Origin: GCA-002722245 sp038154685
GTDB taxonomy: Bacteria; Bacteroidota; Bacteroidia; Flavobacteriales_C; GCA-002722245
NCBI GenBank assembly: GCA_038154685.1
Contig: JAYPYW010000010.1
Span: forward strand, 1 to 64,000
Reading direction: 5' to 3'
DNA: 64,000 nucleotides
The notes under the pieces were generated by a model. It made no database searches. It saw only the letters and a program-made list of their open reading frames with translations, and was not told where the DNA came from. Within the stretch, counting starts at the first letter, position 1; each line of letters begins with the position of its first letter. The position numbers and the translations under genes are program-made. Shown here in pieces: positions 55,401-61,698 of the stretch.

Positions 55401-55560
55401 CATACCATTTAAAATCACATGTCCCAGCTGGAATAAATGCTGTGAAAGTTACCTCATCGGTACCACAATAATCCTCATCGCTAGTGGCAATCACATTACA
55501 TTGTGACCACGCAATAAGGGACAGCAAACCAAAAACAAACGTTAATTTGATTTTTTTCAT
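49441..55560 (-). CDS. Giant FG-GAP propeller protein, T9SS type B cargo
   Basis: 2039 residues with a signal peptide (KLTFVFGLLSLIAWSQ). An Ig_7-like unit and a jelly-roll domain (about 100-245) come first, then a MopE-like NGIDDDCDGLVDCFDPD motif (about 265). Seven FG-GAP/VCBS blades follow (about 320-730) with calcium-type loops DLDGDGFPE, DIDGDGFGE, DFDGDGNPE and DWNGDGLMD. A CARDB-like domain (about 780-920) and about a dozen PKD-like repeats (VDLGLDQTICPGDSFEFDAG) lead to a type B sorting domain (PNAFTPNDDGLNDEF, IFNRWGEQIY, GWDGTYMG, VSLIR). This is the usual make-up of a large calcium-stabilised surface adhesin. Confidence 0.88.
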   Translation of the reverse strand: MKKIKLTFVFGLLSLIAWSQCNVIATSDEDYCGTDEVTFTAFIPAGTCDFKWYAEETGGTELGTGCNFNATGLDCGTYTYYVEDPSVIIDKDFIAGYSIGVAPMTGAGNTNQFGANYFRTFFTTDKEMVFNSVTIEFKDRNWGCDANKIFIDLIEEDGTVHTFPIFVPCGGGTKHTVVVPMGVTIPAGDHEIKLRDQYNLVTYYNSGADYSAGGPLDYADGLHITGNAQNDGVWGGLFDWDVTAKSYCDRTKVEASSSCTPAEIAGNGIDDDCDGLVDCFDPDVFDDPACADFYFGGETPECMEIPDLEFSFDIQRAWKSTERVETRQTPVVGDLDGDGFPEVVTLFNKDEVIRVFDGRDGSLKTEITHTSSYATEGAGIADIDGDGFGEIFAVDKDGILRAYTHDGSPLPGFIPPNLINGAANDLDNAAHPSFIDFDGDGNPEIYIGTEIYEAKTGALVAKSPDPVNDPNGTSGFGHKFPVAFDILPDGHCAACSGAELITGSTVYSVDLSFGDLIAVAKIPTTINGDDGSAALADWNGDGLMDIVAGGSCCGDGGVIAVWDPRTEAMIMSDAQLNAIIDNPADASTANNQISLVQIADFDGDGFPEAAVATGGKHVVLDGDLTRMWEQTFVDVSGITASTSFDFEGDGITEIIYRDEQDIYVLDGATGAIRASFECGSGTRTETPVIADVDADGEAEIVCNCADSDGTGRGHLTVFESIATPWMPTRSVWNQVNYSPVFVNDDLTIPNIVQNKALIPGLDIYLSQAAVLTEDGIALRPALPDFVVEIDSTFFVGGDCSLPNAKAAIEICNEDFKAHVYDFDVTLYAGDPLAGGVLLSTTRVTDLNTTVSSPSCFTINIDIPAGDYELFAVVNDDGSSPVDAPELTIEECDSTNNIDDHPVITCETCNVNLQEVDSAICIGDSVVLDAFVLAASGTGTWSIDSMPTGSVNVFLNEWADTVFNAEDLGATPGTYKLIFTNVDGANICEDSIYITINGLPTVDLGADRLICPIAPNEIFDADVFDEYNWYYDAAGNTQTYETNLEGNYAIEVTDANGCVDSDTVVLSYHALPIPDLGLDQTICPGDSFEFDAGVFDSYAWYQLGTGTNQTLWAKDAGEYSVEVTDANGCKDSDTVVLSHHILPVADLGLDQTICPGDSFEFDAGGFDTYSWYQLGASTNQTIWAKAEGEYSVEITDANGCVDSDTVVLAHHALPVVDLGLDRTICLGAPNEVFDAGVFAAYNWYYDAVGNTQNYESNLAGSFAVEVKDANGCVDSDTVALSYYAGSEVDLGLDQAICPGDSFEFDAGAFVTYEWWGEGSGINQTVMGKTAGEYIVEVEDVNGCMDTDTVVLAFHAQPDVDLGADRSICPGAPNEIFDAGIFDSYSWYMDAAGASQTYESNLAGNFALAVTNAEGCVDSDTVVLVIYAQPVVDLGPDDTICFGAPNANFNAGVFANYNWYLDAAGKTQNYESNLAGSFAVEVIDANGCVDSDTVNLGVIALPVPELDDQVVCPGMDHEFIPDEYDDGTGAYTYAWNTGANTETITTDVAGNYWVDITNRYGCIGRAEAELIIDGDLDVTILSGVDIELCEGEDTVLNTNYTAAAGFNFTWSDLGAGRLTETITTDPVSGRYEVRVDNGMGCEGTAEINITVNPLPILVPGVAEFCEGDAINIGLGMGAGYTYEWSTGEITEEIEVNSMNIASPYDITVTNTLTGCESQTTYVVTENPLPEVNVRDTAACEGEVVTLENTFNTAGMDHEWTGGLVSETINPVVSGPYTLIVRTAAGCEASDDAEVIFNPIPIVDLGPDTVTICEGESHVFDAGRQIGLVEWNTGSSEEEITAVSDSVYVVSVTQDGCETIDSARLIVVDLPVSKIDHSLAENAICFEDVDERGLAITANDNPVYDFLWNTGEVTSTILIEGAGEYQVEISVGTCSVRDSITIRDYCPWSLYLPNAFTPNDDGLNDEFPSSFYGEFIDYELLIFNRWGEQIYQTNDINSGWDGTYMGNDCQIDVYVYKISYRTQEELGLSERISRVGRVSLIR

Positions 55561-55939
55561 TGGGGAATTTATTAAAGGGCTTGGGCAGGTAAAAGCCTGT
55601 TAATCTTTTACTTTGCTAAAAATATTGAGTTACGTTGCATATACATATTCATTTTCGGGAAAGAAGCATTCATTTTTGGCAAAAACACAATAAAATACTG
55701 TTAAACAGCGATTTATTACGATCCTGATTAGAATGAAAAACTAATTCCGATAGACACAATCTATCATTTAAATAAAATAAATAGGGTAAACGACGAACTT
55801 TCCTTCCGGTGGTTTGGGAATTCGCTAAGATACATAATTAAATTGTTAAGGGTTTATAGGTGTAGATGAAACAAGTTAATTGTCAGAATGTTACATTTAT
55901 GGTCTTGTTCTTCAAATTATTACAGAAGCTATTTATCGA
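55561..55939. other. Leader region of the giant FG-GAP gene
   Basis: The segment at 55679-55717 is about 80% identical to 63862-63900, which lies upstream of the chitinase gene in the same orientation. It contains CTGTTTAACAG (minus strand), a perfect interrupted palindrome. I see no gene between this and the CTD remnant. Confidence 0.45.
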
Positions 55940-56095
55940 ATTATAATGCTTTTTTATTTAAATGATAAAATCCTCCTTAAAGAAAATAGCTCCACAAACA
56001 CTTTCGATATATCAAACCTTAGTAATGGTATTTACTTGGTAAAGGTTAAACCGCAATTTGGTACCATGGAGACTTTTAAAATTATTAAAAAGTAG
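55940..56095 (+). pseudogene. Orphan T9SS type A sorting-domain remnant
   Basis: The frame encodes NDKILLKENSSTNTFDISN, then LSNGIYLVKVKPQFG and FKIIKK, the last two thirds of a type A sorting domain. No YPNP motif, cargo domain or signal peptide precedes it; the open frame upstream (from a TTG at 55880) encodes unrelated hydrophobic residues. It is best read as the relic of a deleted cargo gene. Confidence 0.65.
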
Positions 56096-56097
56096 GA

Positions 56098-56143
56098 TTG
56101 ACTTTTTTTGACAAATTAATCTGCATTAAATAATCTACTTTTG
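56098..56143 (+). promoter_or_regulatory. Promoter and direct-repeat operator of the AraC-family gene
   Basis: TTGAC-N5-TTGAC (56098-56112, starts 10 bp apart) precedes an exact TAnnTTTG box, TACTTTTG, at 56136-56143. The ATG is only five bases further, so the mRNA leader would be very short or absent. The same operator layout stands before the downstream dehydrogenase gene. Confidence 0.5.
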
Positions 56144-56147
56144 GTTT

Positions 56148-56975
56148 ATGGAAAATGGACCAAAGTTTGAAATTATTAAGTGTGGGGAGTTAACTATTGC
56201 CGCTTCATGTGCTTCCAACACCTCAGAAGAAGTACCTGGATATTATCCGGCCACTTTATTAGTATATGCCTTTAAGGGCCAGTTGCACGTTAGGACTAAT
56301 AATCAATTATACTCTGTACCTAGGGGACAATTTATCTTAATTAGAAAGTATACTGAATGCTCTGTATTTAAAACTTTTACCAACGAAGAAGGTGAAGGTG
56401 GTGGATACACGTTTGTTTTAAATGATGAGTTTATCAAAAAGGTAATTGATTCGTTTGATTTAAAATCCGAAAAAGCCGCCCCACAAGAGCGTGCAATTAT
56501 TGTTCCGAGTAATCCTTTATTAGCTGGCTTAATGGATTCTGTTGGACGCTTTGTGAATGAAAAGGAACCAATGGATGAAGATATTACGCAACTTAAAACG
56601 AAAGAAGCAATAATGGCTTTAATTAAGTCGGACCCAAGTTTGATTCATGTTTTTAAAGAGTTTTCTAAATCCGAAAGAGCTGATCTTTCTACCTTTATGA
56701 ACTACCATTATCTTCAAAACATTACACTTGAAGAGTTAGCAGAACAAGCAGGAAGAAGCTTATCTACATTTAACCGAGAGTTTAAAAAAACCTTTAGTGT
56801 CACCCCGCACAAATGGATTTTGAAAAAACGATTGGAAAAGGCTAAAACCATGATTGTGCATGATAAAGCCAAACCAAGCGACGTTTACCTGCAAGTAGGT
56901 TTTGAGGACCTTGCACACTTTAGTAAAGCCTTCAAGAAAGAATTTAGTGTTTCTCCATCTCAAATTTACGCTTGA
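56148..56975 (+). CDS. AraC-family transcriptional regulator
   Basis: 275 residues. Residues about 5-150 form a cupin-like N-terminal domain of the ExsA/AraC_N_2 type (PATLLVYAFKGQLHVRT, VPRGQFILIRKYTECSV). The C-terminal 100 residues are the DNA-binding domain with two helix-turn-helix units (ITLEELAEQAGRSLSTFNREF and KPSDVYLQVGFEDLAHFSKAF, then FSVSPSQIY). The effector is unknown. Paired TTGAC repeats before this gene and before the dehydrogenase suggest autoregulation and control of that gene. Confidence 0.9.
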   Translation: MENGPKFEIIKCGELTIAASCASNTSEEVPGYYPATLLVYAFKGQLHVRTNNQLYSVPRGQFILIRKYTECSVFKTFTNEEGEGGGYTFVLNDEFIKKVIDSFDLKSEKAAPQERAIIVPSNPLLAGLMDSVGRFVNEKEPMDEDITQLKTKEAIMALIKSDPSLIHVFKEFSKSERADLSTFMNYHYLQNITLEELAEQAGRSLSTFNREFKKTFSVTPHKWILKKRLEKAKTMIVHDKAKPSDVYLQVGFEDLAHFSKAFKKEFSVSPSQIYA

Positions 56976-57041
56976 CGTTTTTTGACAAGTACCTTTGATT
57001 TTTTTTGACAACCTAAAACCTCTTTTCCGCTCATATCTTCG
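56972..57041 (+). promoter_or_regulatory. Two direct-repeat operators and promoter of the dehydrogenase gene
   Basis: TTGAC-N5-TTGAC at 56972-56986 (its first half includes the AraC stop codon) and TTGAT-N5-TTGAC at 56995-57009 are each spaced 10 bp; the pairs start 23 bp apart. TATCTTCG at 57034-57041 is one base from TAnnTTTG and lies 25 bp after the last TTGAC, the same distance as before the AraC gene. Confidence 0.5.
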
Positions 57042-57067
57042 TTTTATAATCTTAAACACTAAAAGAT

Positions 57068-58135
57068 ATGACACAGATAGATAAAAGCAAGCCAGTAATG
57101 GTAACAGGAGCCAATGGATATGTTGCAAGTTGGTTAGTTAAGAACTTATTAGACGATGGAATTACTGTTCACGCAGCAGTTAGAAATCCAGATAACAAAA
57201 AGAAAATCCAACACTTAATTGATGCTGCAGCAAAATCAAAAGGAGAAATTAAGTTTTTTGCAGGAGATCTACTAAAACCTGGTTCATACAAGCAAGCAAT
57301 GGAAGGTTGTGAATTAGTTTATCATACTGCTTCGCCTTTTACTATAGATGTTAAAGATCCACAGAAAGAATTAATTGATCCAGCAGTAAAAGGTACTGAA
57401 AATGTACTAAAATCTGCCAACGAAACACCAAGCGTTAAAAGGGTTGTTGTTACGAGCAGTTGTGCTGCAATCTATACAGATGCAATTGATACAGTGAACG
57501 CTCCTGGAGGTAAGATTACTGAAGAAGTTTGGAATAAAACGGCGTCTTTAGACTACCAACCCTATTCTCTTTCCAAAACTTTAGCTGAGAAAAAAGCTTG
57601 GGAAATGGAAAAAGCTCAAAACAGATGGGACTTAGTAACTATTAATATGAGTTTAGTTTTAGGACCTGCATTGAATGAAAAAACAACAACTTCAGAGAGC
57701 TCAAATATTATTAAAATGATGGGAGATGGACAATTAAAATCTGGAGCGCCAAAAATGGGGATTGGTTTGGTTGATGTAAGAGATGTTGCTGAAGCTCATA
57801 TGAAAGCTGGTTTCACACCAGAAGCAAAAGGACGTTACATTACTTCTGCTCACAACACGGATTTCTTACAAATGGCTAGTACCCTTATTCCTAAATATGG
57901 AAAGCAATTTCCTTTACCAAAAAAGGCATTACCAAAATGGTTGATGTACATTATGGGCCCATTGGTAAACAAGGCATTTACTTGGAAATACATTCGCAAT
58001 AATGTTAATATTCCATGGAATGCTGATAATTCAAAAATCAAGAAAGAACTGGGTGTTGAGTTTAAATCCATGAAAGAAACTATGGAAGACTCCTTTCAAA
58101 ATTTAATTGATAATGGAATTTTAGTTGCGAAATAG
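57068..58135 (+). CDS. Extended short-chain dehydrogenase (NAD-dependent epimerase/reductase)
   Basis: 355 residues, cytoplasmic. The Rossmann motif GANGYVA (residues 14-20) binds NAD(P), followed by AVRNP, which suits NADPH. The catalytic set is Ser131 in VTSSCAA and Tyr166-x3-Lys170 in YSLSK. The overall pattern (AGDLLKPGSYKQAMEGCE, VYHTASPF, VKGTENVLKSA, VDVRDVAEAH) is that of dihydroflavonol-4-reductase/aldehyde-reductase-like enzymes, which reduce small carbonyl compounds. The substrate is not evident. It stands 92 bases after an AraC regulator and behind two matching operators, so it is probably induced by that regulator. Confidence 0.88.
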   Translation: MTQIDKSKPVMVTGANGYVASWLVKNLLDDGITVHAAVRNPDNKKKIQHLIDAAAKSKGEIKFFAGDLLKPGSYKQAMEGCELVYHTASPFTIDVKDPQKELIDPAVKGTENVLKSANETPSVKRVVVTSSCAAIYTDAIDTVNAPGGKITEEVWNKTASLDYQPYSLSKTLAEKKAWEMEKAQNRWDLVTINMSLVLGPALNEKTTTSESSNIIKMMGDGQLKSGAPKMGIGLVDVRDVAEAHMKAGFTPEAKGRYITSAHNTDFLQMASTLIPKYGKQFPLPKKALPKWLMYIMGPLVNKAFTWKYIRNNVNIPWNADNSKIKKELGVEFKSMKETMEDSFQNLIDNGILVAK

Positions 58136-58152
58136 ACCCAAAACAAAAAGAC

Positions 58153-58177
58153 CCCTCGGAGTTAAATACTCCGAGGG
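58153..58177. terminator. Strong terminator between convergent genes
   Basis: CCCTCGGAGT pairs perfectly with ACTCCGAGGG across a five-base loop. On the minus strand it is followed by GTCTTTTTGTTT; on the plus strand by CAAAAATTT. It mainly ends the SGNH gene at 58234 and may also serve the dehydrogenase. Confidence 0.85.
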
Positions 58178-58233
58178 CAAAAATTTGAAAAATATACCCT
58201 AATTATCATTATCAAAACTTTTCTTTTGTTCGA

Positions 58234-60060
58234 TTACTTTTTTACTATTGGGAAAGTATTAACTCCCAATTTCAGGAAATAAACGCCATTGCCGAGCTCC
58301 GAAATATTGGTTTGATTGGAGACACCCTTATCTAAAAGTCTTCCTTTAGCATCAAAAAATTCATATGGAAGTGACTTTTCCCATTGTAATATCCCATTTG
58401 TTGGATTTGGGTAAACCGTCATGTCTGATTCGTTAATTTGATCTATTGCAACACCTAATAAAGGACAAGGAAGCTCTTGGATAATTCCGTTGGCCAAATC
58501 CCTGTTTCCAAAGTAATTCATGTGCACATCATCATTTAAACCGCCGTCATCGGTATAATCTCCGCCGTTGAAATAACTTATGTTCGAATGTCTTAATTGT
58601 AAATTTTGAATTATTTCCTCTTGGCGAGTTCTTAAATCTCCAATAGTTTTACCATTTCTACCGGTTGGAGTTCTTGTATAGGTTGATAAAATTGCCATTA
58701 TACAAGCATCCGGGAAACTAGTAGCCAATCTATCCAACAGTTTTTCATACATAGGGTATGTTTTCGTATCCATTTCCTCAGCAGCGGCAAAAGAATGCAC
58801 ATCATTGTAACCCCATAAAACTGTTACTAAATTAGGGTCCAAACCTGTTGTGAAATTATCCATAACAGTATCTGTGATTTTGGATCCTCCGATCCCCCAA
58901 TTGTATAATTCATATCCTAATGAATCTGCAACCCTGTGCGGATAGGTCTTTCTTGTGGAAAATGAATCAATCCCCATTCCATGAGTAATTGAGTTTCCTA
59001 TCGCAACATAAACGGGTTTGTCCTTTGATATTGGTTCCAATGAAAAGCCAGTTAGAATTTCCATTCTTAAAAAATCCACCATTGAAAAAGTAGGAAGGGT
59101 AATTTCCCATTCTGTTAGCTCTTGTGTAGGGTTATCTAAATCAATATTCCAACCTTGTGCATCAAATTGAAATTCTCCGTTTTTGTAAACATCAAATGTG
59201 TGCCAAAAGATATCTGGTCCAAGGGTTAAATTCTCTTCAAAGTATAACTTTACCGTTGGACTTGTGGTTTTGAACCTTACTGTAATTCCACTTGAAGCAA
59301 CTGCTCTTTCGGAACTATAATATCCAGCATAGGAAGTTTCTGCATAGTACTTTTTAAAACGATATAAAGTTGCTCTTGAAGCAGTTCTAATCACTTCATT
59401 TGCTCCCTCAAATAAGATGTTAGTGTTAGTTGGATCGATAGTTTGTAATGAGCAGTCTGCAATTGGCGCTAAACCAGTACTTCCTCCAGCACAGATTCCA
59501 CAATCATCAAAGGCTGCTGAACCACCAAGCTCGTTATTACAATCGTAAGTATTTAATTCAATATTATCTACATAGTAATCTCCTGCTTTTTCAAATGCAA
59601 GTCTAATTTTACATTGTGTTGATGCTTCAGTACTTAAAAATGATTGAACATATAATTTCCAATCTGTTGAAGTTATTGTAATATCCTCAGATGATTCAGT
59701 ACCACTATTATTTAATAAAGCCACATTTACAACCCCTCCTATATCTCCCTTCGCGTAAAACGAAATTGTTACCGTTTCTTCTTCCGATTTGGTAAACCAA
59801 CAAGGGGAATTATTATACATTCGAACCTGCCAAGGGGAATCGGTATTTACATTAACATGTAATGATTTGTCTCCAGTATATTTTTCGGAAGTAGACAAAT
59901 TAAAAGTTCCTCTTCCCTCAGTTTGGTTAAAATAATGAGTTGCAATATCATCGACTTCAAAATCACCAATTCCACCTAATTCAAAACATTGAGATTTTAG
60001 TGAATTGGAGTAGAAGATCATCGCTAAAAGCGATAAAAAGGTTAGGGCGTATGATTTCAT
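58234..60060 (-). CDS. Secreted SGNH/GDSL-family hydrolase, T9SS type A cargo (second copy)
   Basis: 608 residues with signal peptide and the same order of parts as the protein at 2536-4386: a carbohydrate-binding-like beta-sandwich (KSLHVNVNTDSPWQVRMYN), the Cys linker (ELGGSAAFDDCGICAGGSTG), a beta domain and the SGNH domain. Catalytic positions are Ser357 in GNSITHG, IGGSKITD, GYNDVH and Asp510/His513 in DDVHMN. The type A sorting domain is VYPNPTNGILQW to FPIVKK. The two copies differ enough that the duplication is old or the substrates differ. Confidence 0.9.
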   Translation of the reverse strand: MKSYALTFLSLLAMIFYSNSLKSQCFELGGIGDFEVDDIATHYFNQTEGRGTFNLSTSEKYTGDKSLHVNVNTDSPWQVRMYNNSPCWFTKSEEETVTISFYAKGDIGGVVNVALLNNSGTESSEDITITSTDWKLYVQSFLSTEASTQCKIRLAFEKAGDYYVDNIELNTYDCNNELGGSAAFDDCGICAGGSTGLAPIADCSLQTIDPTNTNILFEGANEVIRTASRATLYRFKKYYAETSYAGYYSSERAVASSGITVRFKTTSPTVKLYFEENLTLGPDIFWHTFDVYKNGEFQFDAQGWNIDLDNPTQELTEWEITLPTFSMVDFLRMEILTGFSLEPISKDKPVYVAIGNSITHGMGIDSFSTRKTYPHRVADSLGYELYNWGIGGSKITDTVMDNFTTGLDPNLVTVLWGYNDVHSFAAAEEMDTKTYPMYEKLLDRLATSFPDACIMAILSTYTRTPTGRNGKTIGDLRTRQEEIIQNLQLRHSNISYFNGGDYTDDGGLNDDVHMNYFGNRDLANGIIQELPCPLLGVAIDQINESDMTVYPNPTNGILQWEKSLPYEFFDAKGRLLDKGVSNQTNISELGNGVYFLKLGVNTFPIVKK

Positions 60061-60191
60061 AAAAGTAGGTTTTGTCCCTTTAAGATATTATAATCTAAGT
60101 AAAACCACAAGATGATTTTCGTTTGGTAAAAATCTGACTACGAAACCTAAAACGATTTAAATAAGTATTCTAAAAAGCAAAATTACCTCGC

Positions 60192-60965
60192 ATGAAAAAA
60201 TTAAAAATCGGATTCATTTTAATCATTTCAAGTTTTATAACTAATGCTCAGGATTACTTTCCTGTGTCGCTTGAAAATTATTGGAATTTTAATTTTTATG
60301 CTGAAGGGGAAACATATGAATACAATTTAGAAATTCAGGACACCATAAACTACAGCGGAATTCTTTACTATTTAACTAAAATGGAAGTTCCCGGACAGTT
60401 TACCGATTCTATCTTTATTTTCGATAGTGATACTAATCCTAATTTCGTGCTTTCAAATTATATTTTAGATGTTGCAGGAAGCTCACTTAATTTTGTTCAC
60501 TCTCCAGCGGACACTATTATAATCCATGATAGGGACACATTAATTATTGAATACTTTGGCGAGATAACAGTTTTAGCTGGAACCTTTAATGATGTTTACA
60601 GGACTCATTACAGTTTTGATACTACAGGATTTGTTTACTATGCACCTGGTGTAGGAATGGTTAGACAAGATGGAGACGGAGAAGTGATTTTAGAGTTAAA
60701 AGATTATTATGATCCTATAAGTACTGGGCTCAAAAACCTTTCAAGTGCTACAACTCAAATTTACCCAAATCCTGCTCATTCGGTGATCAATTTTTCAAGC
60801 GAAATTAAGACTGGAAATTTTGAGATTGTAGATTTAACCGGTAAGGTCGTTTCATCTGGAAAATTGCAAAACTCAATTGATATCTCTGACTTAAGGCAAG
60901 GTGTTTATTTAATCACCATGAATAATCAAAACTCTTATTCAACTCAAAGGTTTATCAAGAAATAA
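60192..60965 (+). CDS. Secreted beta-rich protein, T9SS type A cargo
   Basis: 257 residues with signal peptide MKKLKIGFILIISSFITNAQ. The mature part (YFPVSLENYWNFNFYAEGE, TVLAGTFNDVYRTHYSF, VYYAPGVGMVRQDGDGE) has the pattern of a small group of Bacteroidota secreted proteins in which a YxPxxxGxxW start and a YAPGVGMVR strand recur; no function is known. The last 70 residues are a type A sorting domain (IYPNPAHSVINF to QRFIKK). Confidence 0.8.
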   Translation: MKKLKIGFILIISSFITNAQDYFPVSLENYWNFNFYAEGETYEYNLEIQDTINYSGILYYLTKMEVPGQFTDSIFIFDSDTNPNFVLSNYILDVAGSSLNFVHSPADTIIIHDRDTLIIEYFGEITVLAGTFNDVYRTHYSFDTTGFVYYAPGVGMVRQDGDGEVILELKDYYDPISTGLKNLSSATTQIYPNPAHSVINFSSEIKTGNFEIVDLTGKVVSSGKLQNSIDISDLRQGVYLITMNNQNSYSTQRFIKK

Positions 60966-61007
60966 TTTCTTATTTCAAAAAAACATTACTTGTTACAATA
61001 TCCCTCT

Positions 61008-61045
61008 GGGAGTTCTCGGAGTACTGAGAGAATTCAATCTTTTTA
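61008..61045 (+). terminator. Possible terminator of the 257-residue cargo gene
   Basis: GAGTTCTC and GAGAGAATTC can pair around GGAGTACT (one G-U), followed by AATCTTTTT. It lies about 45 bases after the stop codon. The stem is imperfect, so this is only a fair candidate. Confidence 0.4.
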
Positions 61046-61046
61046 A

Positions 61047-61283
61047 ATTACAAAACCAAACTCAAATAAGGTAAAGTTAGAACTGATCCCAGAAAAAAAA
61101 GTTGCTGCAATACAGTTTGGTGGATGGGCCAACAATCAAAAGATTAAAGAATATGCTGAATTACTAATAAGTAAGCTCGACAAAAACAATATCCCACATA
61201 GGGATCAGTACAGTTACTTTGGCTATAATCCACCTTATCAAATGACTGGAAGAAGAAATGAGATTATTATTGAACTAAATTAA
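61047..61283 (+). pseudogene. 5'-truncated SOUL haem-binding protein gene
   Basis: An open frame with no start codon encodes about 78 residues: KPNSNKVKLELIPEKKVAAI, QFGGWANNQKIKEYAELLIS and YNPPYQMTGRRNEIIIELN. These are the C-terminal half of the SOUL haem-binding family, where PKPN, VAVIRFSGW, PP and RRNE are conserved. The N-terminal half is absent and the frame is closed by a stop at 61044-61046, so the gene is a remnant. Confidence 0.75.
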
Positions 61284-61431
61284 ACGCGTCATAATAAAAT
61301 TATTAAACAATTAATAATCAGTTTATTGCAAAATAAAACTCATCTTAAACCAGTAATAATTCATTAAAAAACAGACTGTTTTCTGTCATCTTTCAATATA
61401 CATTTGTTAGTTGAACAATAACCTAACAAAA

Positions 61432-61698
61432 ATGACGCCTCAAACTACCCTCGTTAACCAAGACCTTCGGTCGGTTAAGATAGAAACCGACAATACAACC
61501 GGCTGGATTGATGTATATAATTTCTTTGGAGATAAAATCTTAAAACTACAATTCGACAATGCAGATGGTTTTGTAGAATTTGATATTCCCAAAGGAGAAT
61601 ACTACGTATATATTCGCGGGGATCAATCTGTTTTTTACAGTCAAGTAAAAATCAACGATAAATTTGATTATACAATCAAAAGACTGATGTTGAGCTAA
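61432..61698 (+). CDS. Small beta-rich protein of unknown function
   Basis: 88 residues from the ATG at 61432; a TTG seven codons upstream is possible but less likely. There is no signal peptide, so it should be cytoplasmic. The strands (SVKIETDNTTGWIDVYNFFG, DKILKLQFDNADGF, EFDIPKGEYYVYIRG) follow the order of a T9SS type A sorting domain (VxIYNxxG, FDISxLPKGxYxVxI) without its YPNP start or basic tail. It might be a stand-alone relative of that fold. It ends one base before the stop of the convergent chitinase gene. Confidence 0.6.
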   Translation: MTPQTTLVNQDLRSVKIETDNTTGWIDVYNFFGDKILKLQFDNADGFVEFDIPKGEYYVYIRGDQSVFYSQVKINDKFDYTIKRLMLS

